Shown here piece by piece: positions 34,542 through 42,941 of a DNA stretch of 64,000 bases (the stretch's first letter is position 1; every line of letters starts with the position of its first letter). The DNA comes from Mesorhizobium sp. J428. Its GTDB lineage: Bacteria > Pseudomonadota > Alphaproteobacteria > Rhizobiales > Rhizobiaceae. Position numbers and translations under genes: made by a program. The notes beneath the pieces are model-generated. The model was not told the origin of the DNA and ran no database searches. It saw only the letters and a program-made list of their open reading frames with translations. The stretch covers positions 2,332,001 to 2,396,000 of the forward strand of contig NZ_JAJOMX010000001.1 of NCBI RefSeq assembly GCF_024699925.1, given 5' to 3'.

Positions 34542-34814
34542 GTGAAGGACGCGACGATCCTCAGGACCGGTATCATCGGATCGGTGATCGCCGGGGTCTG
34601 CTGCGCCACGCCGGTCGTCGTCATCGCGCTTGGCGCTCTCGGAATGACAGCATTGATCGGCTGGGTGGACTATGTGGTCATTCCGGCGCTCGCCCTGTTC
34701 CTCTCAATAGCCGCTTACGGGCTGTGGCGGCGGCAGCGGTTGGCAGAATGCTGCTCTTCTGAAACTCAATCTTGCAAGACAACACCCAGCGAAGAAGGGG
34801 CCAGACATGGCTGA
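34542..34814 (+). CDS. merF: MerF, small mercury transporter
   Basis: 90 residues from a GTG start, two helices. Cysteine pair at 20-21 (AGVCCATPVVVIALGALG) and a second pair in ECCSSE, as in MerF. The C-terminal tail has an extra Cys (TQSCKT). Its end overlaps the merA start by eight bases. Provides a second Hg(II) importer beside MerT. Confidence 0.9.
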   Translation: MKDATILRTGIIGSVIAGVCCATPVVVIALGALGMTALIGWVDYVVIPALALFLSIAAYGLWRRQRLAECCSSETQSCKTTPSEEGARHG

Positions 34815-36235
34815 CTGCTGCAACACCGAAGGCGCCCGAAAGGGATACGACTTGGCCGTCATCGGCGCGGGCTCCGCAGGTTTCTCCGCCGCCATTACGG
34901 CGGCCGAACAAGGCGCGAATGTCGCCCTCATCGGTCAGGGCACGATCGGCGGCACCTGCGTCAATGTCGGCTGTGTGCCGTCCAAGACAATGATCCGTGC
35001 TGCGGAGGCGCTTCACGGCGCTCGCGCGGCAAGCCGGTTTCCCGGATTGACCGGCGAAGCCCATGTCAGAGACTGGCGGGCACTGGTCGCGGCCAAGGAC
35101 GATCTGGTCGGCACACTGCGGCAGAAAAAATATGTTGACCTGCTGCCCGAATATAACGGCGTTGCCTATCTCGAAGGCGCGGCGCGTCTGAACGGCCAAG
35201 GCATTCTCGTCGACGGCGCCGCCATAGCGGCGGACAAGATCATCGTGGTGACGGGGTCTGCGCCGGGCCTGCCGGACATTCCCGGCATCGCGGATGTTCC
35301 TTATCTCACCGAGTACCACCGCCCTGGAATTGACCGATCAGCCTGCTTCGCTTCTGGTCATTGGGGGCGGCTATATTGGCTGCGAGCTGGCGCAGATGTT
35401 CGCCCGGGCGGGGACGAAGGTCACCCTCATTACCCGCAGCCGTCTTTTGCCCGAGACTGAGCCGGAAGTCTCCGAGGCATTGACCCACTATCTGGCGGAC
35501 GACGGGATATCCGTTCTGACTGGGCTCTCCTACCGGGCGATCAAAGCCATCGAGAACGGCGTCGAGCTTGCCATTGAACGCGAGGGCCGGCCGGATTTTC
35601 CGACGGCACAGCACATTCTCGTCGCAACCGGTCGCAGGCCGAATTCGGCAGACCTCGGGCTTGAGGAAGCTGGGGTGAGGCTTTCCGCCAACGGCGGCAT
35701 CGTCGTCGACGACCGGATGCGCACATCAAAAACCGGCGTCTACGCCGCAGGCGACGTGACCGGACGTGACCAGTTCGTCTATATGGCGGCCTATGGCGCA
35801 AAGCTTGCCGCACTGAACGCGCTGAACGGCGACAGCCTCGTCTATGACAACGCCGCCATGCCCTGGGTTGTGTTCACCGATCCGCAAGTGGCTGGCGTCG
35901 GCCTTTCCGAGGCCCAAGCCAAGGCGCAAGGCCTAAAGACTAAGACCTCGGTCGCGCCCCTCGACCAAGTGCCGCGGGCGCTTGCCGCCCGCGACACACG
36001 CGGGCTCATCAAGCTGGTCGCAGACGCTCAGACCGATCGCTTGCTCGGCGCGCAAATACTGGCACCGGAGGGCGCGGACAGCATCCAGACCGCTGTGCTC
36101 GCCATCAAGCACGGCATGACAGCAAAGGCTCTCGGGGAAACGATCTTCCCATACCTCACCACGGTAGAAGGGTTGAAGCTCGCGGCACAGGGCTTCGACA
36201 AGGATGTCGCCAAGCTCTCTTGTTGTGCTGGTTGA
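34807..36235 (+). pseudogene. merA: MerA, mercuric reductase, frameshifted
   Basis: Flavoprotein that reduces Hg(II) to Hg(0) with NADPH. Start MADCCNTEGARKGYDLAVIGAGSAGFSAA with the FAD motif, then the redox pair GGTCVNVGCVPSK. The frame breaks near 35311: after YLT, one extra base shifts the reading into EYHRPGID and a stop at 35460. The correct frame resumes as STTALELTDQPASLLVIGGGYIGCEL and ends at 36235 with the C-terminal mercury pair SCCAG. No N-terminal HMA domain. Restored length is about 475 residues. Either the sequence has an insertion error or reductase activity is lost while transport remains. Confidence 0.92.
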
Positions 36236-36285
36236 TACCCGTGGGCAAGATTGGCTGACTCACCGTCGCCTGAGCTCATGCTTCT

Positions 36286-38025
36286 CTACAATCCGAGGTC
36301 TCGCTTCCGGCCGAAGCCCCAGTCGATACCGCCATCGCCGCGCGCGACGCCCGAGACGTGGCGGCCGAGGTGCTTCTCCAGCGAGGGCGTCCAGGGCACG
36401 AGTTGGAAGCCGAGGCCATCGTCGATCATCGCGAAGCGGCCGGAGGCGAGCGTAAAACGCTGGCGGTAGGCGCCGGCGACATACTCGCCGTTGGCCGCAC
36501 GCTGGAAGGGCTGGCCGGTCTGAGCCGCGAGCTTCTCGCCGAGTGTGTCCACTTCGCGCCGGCGGAGCGTGTTGAGGAGATTGCGACTGAAGATGATCCG
36601 CCGGCCCTGCCGTTCGGCGAAGCCTTGCTCGATCAGGTGATCTGCACGCCGGTCCAGAGCATCGCGGACTTTAGCGCCGAAGCCCCCTTCGGACAGAGCT
36701 GCGGGATCACGCGCGATGTTTTGCCGATCCAGCCAGGTTGCGCCCGATGCGGTCACCTGCCGTTCGATGTCGAGATCGGAACGCACCGCGAGCGCGACAC
36801 GCCGCTGTCCGCGGGAGTCGTCATAGGCGCGCAGCTCGACGATCGAGCCTGGCGTGCTGTCGCCGGCCGCATCGAGATCGGCGAGCTTGATGTGGTGGGT
36901 CCGTCCGTCGACGCCGTCGACCACGGCATAGGCCGTGCCCTTCAGTTCGTCGTCGAGTCCACGTTCGACCAGGCGGCCGACGATCGGCGTGTCGAGACTT
37001 TCGGCGGCCAGCACGTAATCCGCCGATCCGCGCCCGATGCCGCGCTCGGTCAGCGCCCGGTGCATGCGCTTGATGATGTCACCGCGTTCGCCAAGTTCGC
37101 GCAGCGTCGCCTCGGCCTTGTCGTCGATCATCCATTGGCCGGGTCCGACCTGCTCGGCCAGGCCGAGCGTCTCCAGCTTGCGCAGCCGCCCGACCTTGAG
37201 CGCGTGGAATTCGTCGGGCTGCTCGCCCGGATGCGGCGCGAGGTCGATGATGCCGGTGCGCCGGCCATCGCGAACGAGCTGACGGTCGAGCTGCGTCCAG
37301 CGCTCGGAGGCGATCTGGTTCTCGAGGCTGCGCCGGATGTCGAGGTCGGTGCGCGGCCCGAGCTCCTGGGTGATGAGGTCGCGCGCCCGATCGCGCATGC
37401 CCTCCTTGATGTAATCGCGCGAGATGACGAGGTCCTGGCCGTCCTCCCGGACACCGCGCACGATCAGATGGACATGCGGGTGTTCGGTGTTCCAGTGATC
37501 GACAGCGACCCAGTCGAGACCTGAGCCGAGATCCTTCTCCATCTGGCCGACAAGATCACGGGTGAAGGATTTGAGGTCCGACATCTCCAGCGCGTCGTCC
37601 GGCGAGACGATGAAGCGGAAGTGGTGGCGGTCGTCCCCGCAGCGTTCGGCGAAGGTGCGTCCATCCGCATCCTCCTCTCCCGGCCCGAATAGCCGCGCCT
37701 TCTCGCCATCGCGAGTCACGCCGTCGCGGCGCAGATAATCGAGATGCGTGCCGAGCGGCGCGGCGCGCGCGGAATGCCGAACCACACGCGCCTTGATCAC
37801 CGCGCCGCGCGAGCGCGCCGTGATGAGCCGGTTGGCCTGGATGCTGGCACGCTGGCCATACCCGAAGCGCGAGCGGTTGCCGGAGACGACGCGGCCGGAG
37901 CGCGACACGCCGCCGCCCGCCTTCTTCGCTGCCGCAAGCGCCTGGGCGATGAACGGGCGCGCGGCCTGCGCGCGGGTCGAGCGGATGCGGCCGGGACGGA
38001 TGCGGAACTCGCGATCATCGGCCAT
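36286..38025 (-). CDS. Relaxase with DUF3363 (RlxS-like)
   Basis: 579 residues. The nuclease domain has the metal triad HPHVH at 182-186 preceded by VDHWNTE. Upstream are a basic N-terminus and the REHHFR-like segment GDDRHHFRFIVSPDDA. The C-terminal DUF3363 ends with GDGGIDWGFGRKRDLGL. ATG 38025 (MADDREFRIRPGRIRS) has GGAG seven bases upstream; a longer frame to 38160 runs through the oriT-like repeats and is rejected. It nicks oriT and leads the strand into the recipient. A diverged copy of its 3' end lies at 8.0-8.3 kb. Confidence 0.92.
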   Translation of the reverse strand: MADDREFRIRPGRIRSTRAQAARPFIAQALAAAKKAGGGVSRSGRVVSGNRSRFGYGQRASIQANRLITARSRGAVIKARVVRHSARAAPLGTHLDYLRRDGVTRDGEKARLFGPGEEDADGRTFAERCGDDRHHFRFIVSPDDALEMSDLKSFTRDLVGQMEKDLGSGLDWVAVDHWNTEHPHVHLIVRGVREDGQDLVISRDYIKEGMRDRARDLITQELGPRTDLDIRRSLENQIASERWTQLDRQLVRDGRRTGIIDLAPHPGEQPDEFHALKVGRLRKLETLGLAEQVGPGQWMIDDKAEATLRELGERGDIIKRMHRALTERGIGRGSADYVLAAESLDTPIVGRLVERGLDDELKGTAYAVVDGVDGRTHHIKLADLDAAGDSTPGSIVELRAYDDSRGQRRVALAVRSDLDIERQVTASGATWLDRQNIARDPAALSEGGFGAKVRDALDRRADHLIEQGFAERQGRRIIFSRNLLNTLRRREVDTLGEKLAAQTGQPFQRAANGEYVAGAYRQRFTLASGRFAMIDDGLGFQLVPWTPSLEKHLGRHVSGVARGDGGIDWGFGRKRDLGL

Positions 38026-38036
38026 GGGATCGCTCC

Positions 38037-38180
38037 GCAATGTGCGAAAACCCGCGTAGACACAGGCCCTTGAGCGGTCCGCGCACATTGCGCCAAGGCT
38101 GGGCAATGTGCGGAACGCGCCAGAAAATCCAAGTAAAACAACCGACCGACCGGCGCGCAATGTGCGCCCTTTTATCCTGC
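38037..38180. other. Candidate oriT: repeats and IncP-like nick site
   Basis: Directly upstream of the relaxase gene. The 10-mer GCAATGTGCG occurs at 38037-38046, 38103-38112 and 38157-38166, and in inverted form at 38082-38091. The inverted and following direct copy make a long dyad. Immediately after the last copy is TTATCCTGC (38172-38180), matching the IncP/Ti nick consensus ATCCTG-C. The position beside the relaxase gene fits. Exact nick position not shown. Confidence 0.7.
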
Positions 38181-38268
38181 CATCGTGCGGTTGTTGGGGC
38201 TGCCGCCCCCACTTGCGCTCGCCATGCTACGCCAGAACCCGACAGGGCAAGAATGCACATGGCGTCGG

Positions 38269-39036
38269 TCACGATGAGCCCGTTGTGCTGCCGTGGGCGA
38301 CGAATATCGGTTCCGACTGTGGCTGTTGATGGTGTTCGCGCTGCTCCGGGACGGGAGAGTGGGACGTCTTCGACGGCTCCTCGGAGGCAGGATTGTCGAC
38401 AGTCCGATGGTCACTTGAGCGCGGGACGAAAAGCGGTGCCTCGCGCCAGTCCGGTGGCGATGGCGGTGCGGCCGGAGCGTTCGGCGACGGCACAGCGGCG
38501 CCAAGCGCGGGCGCAAGCAAATCGACATAGGCACGCGTTTCGGCAGGCAATGGCCGACCGGTTGCAAGGTGCTCGTCGTAGCGGGCTGGCCCCGCATTGT
38601 AGGCCGCCAGCATGGCCGGAATGGTGCCGTAGCGGTCGTGCATCTCGCGCAAATAGGCTGCGCCCGCGAGGATGTTGTCGCGCGGATCGAACGGATCGCG
38701 GCCGAGGCGATACCGGGCGCGCAGGTGATCCCAGGTATCGGGCATGACCTGCATCAGCCCCATCGCGCCCGCAGATGAGACGGCACGCGTAGCGCCGGCG
38801 CTCTCGGCGCCCAAGACGGCGACGATCCAGTGTTCGGGAATGCGAAAGCGCTGCGCTGCCTCGGCAATATGAGCGGCGAATGGATGGCCGATCTGCTGCT
38901 GCCCGGTGGTTGCCGGCTGAGCAAAGACGGCGCCGCTTTCGACCAGGCTGAGGGACAGGCCGGAAAGGAGAAGGAGGGCAATGCGGCCGCAAGGGCCGCA
39001 CCGCTGCAGTGCTGGGGACAGGCGGACGCAGCGCAT
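38269..39036 (-). CDS. Lytic transglycosylase (VirB1/TrbN-like)
   Basis: 255 residues with a signal region ending near VFAQ, then an SLT domain with catalytic Glu in AVLGAESAGATRAVSS, GAMGLMQVMPDTW, RDNILAGAAYLREM and MLAAYNAGPARYDEH. The last ~90 residues are Pro/Ser/Gln-rich. It opens peptidoglycan for the mating channel. Follows the DUF736 gene by three bases, same strand as the backbone operon. A small region 38181-38268 lies between this gene and oriT. Confidence 0.92.
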   Translation of the reverse strand: MRCVRLSPALQRCGPCGRIALLLLSGLSLSLVESGAVFAQPATTGQQQIGHPFAAHIAEAAQRFRIPEHWIVAVLGAESAGATRAVSSAGAMGLMQVMPDTWDHLRARYRLGRDPFDPRDNILAGAAYLREMHDRYGTIPAMLAAYNAGPARYDEHLATGRPLPAETRAYVDLLAPALGAAVPSPNAPAAPPSPPDWREAPLFVPRSSDHRTVDNPASEEPSKTSHSPVPEQREHHQQPQSEPIFVAHGSTTGSS

Positions 39037-39039
39037 CGT

Positions 39040-39375
39040 TCAGTCCTGGTCGTCGCGCTTTTTGGGGCGGGTCCAGTGCAGGCCCCAGTCGCGTCCATCC
39101 TCGTCGGACTGGAACAGCCGGGCGCGGACCGGAAACGGAAAGGCCGGATCGTCCAGGACGACCGAGATAAATGTGCCCGCCCGTTCGCCGGAGTGTTTCC
39201 AGCCCGCGCCGACCTCCGGGCCGTCCTCGTCACCGAGATGAACCCGGTAGGCGGGCGCGTTGTCGCTGTCGGCGTTGTCGGCGGTGACAAAGGTGAGTTC
39301 GCAGTCGAACCAGAGGGTGCGGAGCCGGCCCGAATATCCTCCGGGCGTGCGTGTGAATTGACCGATCTGTGGCAT
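39040..39375 (-). CDS. DUF736 family protein
   Basis: 111 residues. MPQIGQFTRTPGGYSGRLRTLWFDCELTFV and the conserved RVHLGDEDGPEVGAGWKHSGERAGTFISV and LFQSDEDGRDWGLHWTRPKK segments place it in DUF736. AAGGAG precedes the ATG at 39375 by six bases. DUF736 proteins are typical passengers of alphaproteobacterial conjugative elements, function unknown. A second one lies at 44.7-45.0 kb. Confidence 0.88.
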   Translation of the reverse strand: MPQIGQFTRTPGGYSGRLRTLWFDCELTFVTADNADSDNAPAYRVHLGDEDGPEVGAGWKHSGERAGTFISVVLDDPAFPFPVRARLFQSDEDGRDWGLHWTRPKKRDDQD

Positions 39376-39422
39376 AGGAATCTCCTTTTGGTTGCGGTGG
39401 GATTGCAGGAAGGCGCGCGTCG

Positions 39423-39968
39423 TCACCGCATCGGCGCGCGCCAGACGAAGCGGCCGTTTCCGTCTTCGTCGGTGTAAAGGGGGATGGCCCGGCCGATGAC
39501 GGTGGTGGCCGGGAGCGGGCCGAAGTAGCGACCATCGAGACTGTCGGGGACGTCGATGTTCATGAGAAACAGCTCGTCCGGCTGGACGCGGCGGCAGCCG
39601 TGCCAGACCGGCAGGGGGCGGCCGTGACTGTCGCCGTCGCGCGCTTCGCCAACAGGAATGTCATCGACGGTGATGGCGTGGCCGGTGCGACACACCCGCT
39701 GCCCGGGACGCCCCATGACGCGCTTCAGGAGCGGCACGTCGCGGCCGATATAGCCGCGCTCGACCATGAAATCTTCGAGCGGCTCGGGCGGCATCACCGC
39801 GACCAGGTCGGGAACTTCTAGACGCTCGGCCGGATCGATCCGATAGAGCCCGATCGGCGCGCTGGCCGACACGTTCCAGACGAGCCTCGTCGATGTCGGA
39901 ATGACCGCCGCGGCGGCAATGCCCATCGCGGTGACGGAGGTGAGCATGACATAGCCGAAGCGGGTCAT
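39423..39968 (-). CDS. traF: TraF, S26-family conjugal transfer peptidase
   Basis: 181 residues from ATG 39968, with one N-terminal membrane helix. The nucleophile segment VSASAPIGLYRI (Ser36) and the general base LLKRVMGRPGQ (Lys82) match the Ser/Lys dyad of TraF and leader peptidases. TraF matures and cyclises the TrbC pilin. It overlaps the DUF2840 gene by four bases (ATGA). Confidence 0.92.
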   Translation of the reverse strand: MTRFGYVMLTSVTAMGIAAAAVIPTSTRLVWNVSASAPIGLYRIDPAERLEVPDLVAVMPPEPLEDFMVERGYIGRDVPLLKRVMGRPGQRVCRTGHAITVDDIPVGEARDGDSHGRPLPVWHGCRRVQPDELFLMNIDVPDSLDGRYFGPLPATTVIGRAIPLYTDEDGNGRFVWRAPMR

Positions 39969-40486
39969 TGTTCGATCTCCCGCCGCTTGAGCCATGCCTG
40001 ATGGCGCTCTTGGGTGTAGGGGCGCGGTTCGTGACCGGCGTTCATCCTGTGCGCCACATGGCGCCAATGGTCGGGAGCGACGTCGCAGGGATCGACGCCG
40101 GCGGCTTCCACCGCGTCGATGTGCAGGAGCACTTTCTCGACCTTGGGCCAGCCTTCGATCTTGAGAAGGATTTCACCGCCGGGGCGCACGAAGGGCAGCG
40201 TCTGATGGGCCGCCCCCGGTTCGACGGCGCGCACGATGTCGATGCGCGAGATGACCGTGCCGAAATCGTTGGCCGCCCACCGGACAAAGGCGAAGACGGC
40301 GCGGGGACGGAAGGACACGACACGCCGACGACGATCGAGAATCCGTTCACCGGCCTGGCGGCCGAAGCGGATCCAGTATTCGATTCTGCTCTCTATCCAA
40401 GTCAGCTCGACATCGGTGAGCGCATCGGAGCTGTTGGCGGACGGCACCGGGCCGCCGCCAACGCGGGGGGCCGCGGTGCCAGTCAT
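39965..40486 (-). CDS. DUF2840 domain protein
   Basis: 173 residues. WIESRIEYWIRFGRQAGERILDRRRRVVSF, FAFVRWAANDFGTV and the closing HRMNAGHEPRPYTQERHQAWLKRR are typical of DUF2840. ATG 40486 is chosen by overlap with the ribbon-helix-helix gene; the longer ORF upstream reads antisense to it. DUF2840 genes always sit beside traF and parA in these elements. Function unknown. Confidence 0.85.
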   Translation of the reverse strand: MTGTAAPRVGGGPVPSANSSDALTDVELTWIESRIEYWIRFGRQAGERILDRRRRVVSFRPRAVFAFVRWAANDFGTVISRIDIVRAVEPGAAHQTLPFVRPGGEILLKIEGWPKVEKVLLHIDAVEAAGVDPCDVAPDHWRHVAHRMNAGHEPRPYTQERHQAWLKRREIEQ

Positions 40487-40737
40487 GAAGGGTCTCCTTC
40501 GTTTGTTGGGAATTCGCGCGCGAGCAACTCGCGCAGCATGTCGGCAACCGTGACGCCGCGCTGGAACGCGGCGATCTTGATGCGGCCGCGCAGCTCGGGC
40601 GTGACGTCGATCGTCAGCCGGGCGGTGAAACCGGCGGCGCCCGCGTCGCGCGCCGACGGTGCATCCGGCGCCTTGATCCAGCGCTCGGGATCGGCGGGGC
40701 GCGACGCGAAACCGCGTTTCGGAGCGCGCCCGCTCAT
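40483..40737 (-). CDS. Ribbon-helix-helix protein, ParA partner
   Basis: 84 residues. The basic N-terminus is disordered; the C-terminal ribbon-helix-helix reads TARLTIDVTPELRGRIKIAAFQRGVTVADMLRELLAREF. Its position next to a ParA gene, with a four-base overlap, suggests the ParG-like DNA-binding partner of a type Ib partition system. Confidence 0.82.
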   Translation of the reverse strand: MSGRAPKRGFASRPADPERWIKAPDAPSARDAGAAGFTARLTIDVTPELRGRIKIAAFQRGVTVADMLRELLAREFPTNEGDPS

Positions 40738-41372
40738 GGCGCAAGCCTCCCCACCTCGGCGCCAAGGGCCGCGACCTCGCGCGCGGCCGGGCTGTCCTCG
40801 TCGATCTCGAAGACGAGCCGCCCGGATTGCGCCGTATCGGCGAAAGCGACGCGCTGACCGATCCGCGCCGTCAGCACCGGCGGATCGTGATCGGCGAGCG
40901 TCTCTGCCGTTTCGCGGGCGATGACGGTACGCGCGCCGCAGCGGTTCAGAACGAAGCGGGCGGCAAGCTGCGGGCGATAGATGCGCGCTTCATGCAGGAG
41001 CGACAGCATCTCGGCAGAGGCCCAGCCATCGAAGGGCGACGGCTGCACCGGGATCAGCACCAGATCGGCGGCGAGCAGCGCCGAGCGCATCAGCGAGGCG
41101 ACACGGGGCGGTCCGTCGATGACAATGTGATCGGCGTCCCGCGCCAGCTCCGGCGCCTCGCGATGCAGCGTGTCACGCGCGAGGCCGACGACGCCGAACA
41201 GGCGTGGCAGGCCTTCGCGCGCCCGCTGCTGCGACCAGTCCAGCGCCGAGCCCTGCGGATCTGCGTCGATCAGGGTGACGCGCCTTCCCTGCCGTGCCCA
41301 TTGTCCCGCGAGATGGAGCGCCAGCGTCGTCTTGCCGACGCCGCCCTTCTGGTTGAGGAACGCGACGATCAT
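40734..41372 (-). CDS. parA: ParA-family partition ATPase
   Basis: 212 residues with deviant Walker A KGGVGKTT at 9-16, TLIDADPQGSALDWSQ and the DHIVIDGPPR Walker B region. Short ParA lacking an N-terminal HTH, the type Ib class. Segregates the element with the adjacent ribbon-helix-helix protein. Overlaps repA by four bases. Confidence 0.93.
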   Translation of the reverse strand: MIVAFLNQKGGVGKTTLALHLAGQWARQGRRVTLIDADPQGSALDWSQQRAREGLPRLFGVVGLARDTLHREAPELARDADHIVIDGPPRVASLMRSALLAADLVLIPVQPSPFDGWASAEMLSLLHEARIYRPQLAARFVLNRCGARTVIARETAETLADHDPPVLTARIGQRVAFADTAQSGRLVFEIDEDSPAAREVAALGAEVGRLAP

Positions 41373-42514
41373 CGTGCCCCTCCCGGCTTGCGCCCGAGGG
41401 GGAGTCGCGATGGGTGAGCGGCGTCGCTGCCGGTTGGGCGCGCCCCGGATGTCTTTCGGAGGAGACCGTTGATGGCGGCAGCGACGGTGTTTTCCACATC
41501 GCTGCGCGCAACATAAGAGTTAGATTCTCTGTTAGAGTCTAAGTTAAGATCCGGAATCGTCGTTTCCGGCCAGAGACTTAACTGCGATCTCTGCGTGCGA
41601 AGTCCCGATGGTCCCGCGTGCGAAATCCCGATACCGCTTGCGTGCGAAGTCCCGACCGCGTCCACAGCGTCGTCCACAGGTACGGCGGATGGCTTCGCCG
41701 GCAGGATGCGCAGCAGCTCGCGGCGGCCTTTGCGCTCGATGTGCAGGCGGTAGCCGGGCAGCGGCTGGCGCGGGACGATGCGCCGGAGCTGGAGCGCGAA
41801 GTCGGAGACGCGCATGAGGCTGCCGGACTTTTCGTGGAGATGGGCGAACTCGAAAATCCAACCCCGTGGCTGGCGGCCGGCATGCTTGCGCGCGACACGG
41901 TAGAGCCAGCGTTCGATACCGCCCGTCAGCCGGAAATAGGCCGGGTCGATGGTGAGCACCAGCGAGCGGTCGGTGACGCCGCGATAGAACCAGTCGGGCA
42001 GCACGAACTCCATGCCCTCGACGCGGCCGTCGCGCGTGACGCATTCCTCCCATTCGTTGATCCAGGAGAATTGGTGGCGGCGCCAATGCTCGCCTTGGCG
42101 GATGGTGGTGCGGATGACGGTCGATTGCAGGCGGGTGAGCGCGCCTTTCAGCAGCTTGTAGTCGCGCTGGCCGGTTTTGCGGCCGATCGATGTCAGGAGC
42201 TGATAGGGTGTGAAACGCAGGAAGCGGGAGGTCTTGAAGCCAAGATTTTCGGCCTCGACGATCTGCGAGGCGGCCCAGATCAGCACGTCGGCATCCCAAA
42301 TGGTCGCCATGCCGTGCTCGGGCACGGCGAAGACCTCGACGCGGACGCCGCCGGCCTCATAGAGGATCGGTGCGATGCGCTTGGCCTTGGCGAGCGAGAA
42401 GAACGGCCGCTCCATGAGATCGCGCTGGTCGCGCGGACTGGCATCGCCGGTCGCAACGATGAAGGGATCGAGCCTGGCCCGCTCGGTCGAGGTGATGAGG
42501 CGACGCCGCTTCAT
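41369..42514 (-). CDS. repA: RepA, replication initiator protein A
   Basis: 381 residues with the RepA core DQRDLMERPFFSLAKAKRIAP, GMATIWDADVLIWAASQI, TPYQLLTSIGRKTG, LKGALTRLQSTVIRTTIR and SWINEWEE followed by the FVLPDWFYRGV segment, typical of initiators of alphaproteobacterial plasmids and elements. The C-terminal part holds three near-identical DNA repeats (41593-41655). Its presence means the element can probably replicate, at least transiently. Confidence 0.9.
   Translation of the reverse strand: MKRRRLITSTERARLDPFIVATGDASPRDQRDLMERPFFSLAKAKRIAPILYEAGGVRVEVFAVPEHGMATIWDADVLIWAASQIVEAENLGFKTSRFLRFTPYQLLTSIGRKTGQRDYKLLKGALTRLQSTVIRTTIRQGEHWRRHQFSWINEWEECVTRDGRVEGMEFVLPDWFYRGVTDRSLVLTIDPAYFRLTGGIERWLYRVARKHAGRQPRGWIFEFAHLHEKSGSLMRVSDFALQLRRIVPRQPLPGYRLHIERKGRRELLRILPAKPSAVPVDDAVDAVGTSHASGIGISHAGPSGLRTQRSQLSLWPETTIPDLNLDSNRESNSYVARSDVENTVAAAINGLLRKTSGARPTGSDAAHPSRLPLGRKPGGAR
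41593..41655. repeat. Three iteron-like repeats inside repA
   Basis: GCGTGCGAAGTCCCGA at 41593-41608 and 41640-41655, with GCGTGCGAAATCCCGA at 41616-41631. Start-to-start spacing is 23 and 24 bases, about two helical turns. They lie within the repA C-terminal coding region in different phases, and the translated protein does not repeat regularly there, so the repeat is probably kept for DNA binding rather than protein. Confidence 0.75.
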
Positions 42515-42525
42515 GATCGGACGTC

Positions 42526-42807
42526 TCAGCGACGGTTGCGGCCGGCGTGGGCCGCCGGCATCGGTTCATGGCGCTTGGCGGGCAGCACAGACCCGCGCGG
42601 GTCGGAGGTGGAGGTGACGGCGCCCCGATCGGCCCAGGCCTGGAGATCCTCGATCGCATAGACGACGCGGCCGCCGAGCTTGCGATAGGCCGGGCCGGTT
42701 CCATAGGTGCGGTGCTTTTCCAGCGTCCGGCCGGAGAGGCCGAGGAAACGCGCGGCTTCGGGAGTTCTGAGAAAGCGCGGCGGCAAGCCGGCGAGATTGG
42801 GTGACAT
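42526..42807 (-). CDS. AlpA/excisionase-like helix-turn-helix protein
   Basis: 93 residues from ATG 42807 (GGAGG upstream). MSPNLAGLPPRFLRTPEAARFLGLSGRTLEKHRTYGTGPAYRKLGGRVVYAIEDLQAWAD is the winged MerR-like/AlpA HTH_17 fold. Such proteins act as excisionases or repA regulators. Precedes repA by 11 bases. No integrase is in the window. The gap 42808-42941 shows no gene. Confidence 0.85.
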   Translation of the reverse strand: MSPNLAGLPPRFLRTPEAARFLGLSGRTLEKHRTYGTGPAYRKLGGRVVYAIEDLQAWADRGAVTSTSDPRGSVLPAKRHEPMPAAHAGRNRR

Positions 42808-42941
42808 GATCGGGCCTCCGTGGGTTGGTTGAGGCCGCTGGCAATGAGCGGCGGACGCAGGCCACGGTGGCGAAGGAGAGCCGCGAGGGGGGAGTGCGAA
42901 CAAGGGAATGCCAAAATCGCACCCCCTCTGCCGACATCGGA

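Noticed and set aside
35300..35320. Programmed frameshifting as explanation for merA and the ATPase
   Set aside because: No slippery heptamer followed by a suitable stem was seen at these sites, and neither family is known to use it.
41618..42661. 347-codon plus-strand open frame opposite repA
   Set aside because: repA on the other strand has clear family motifs; this frame has none.
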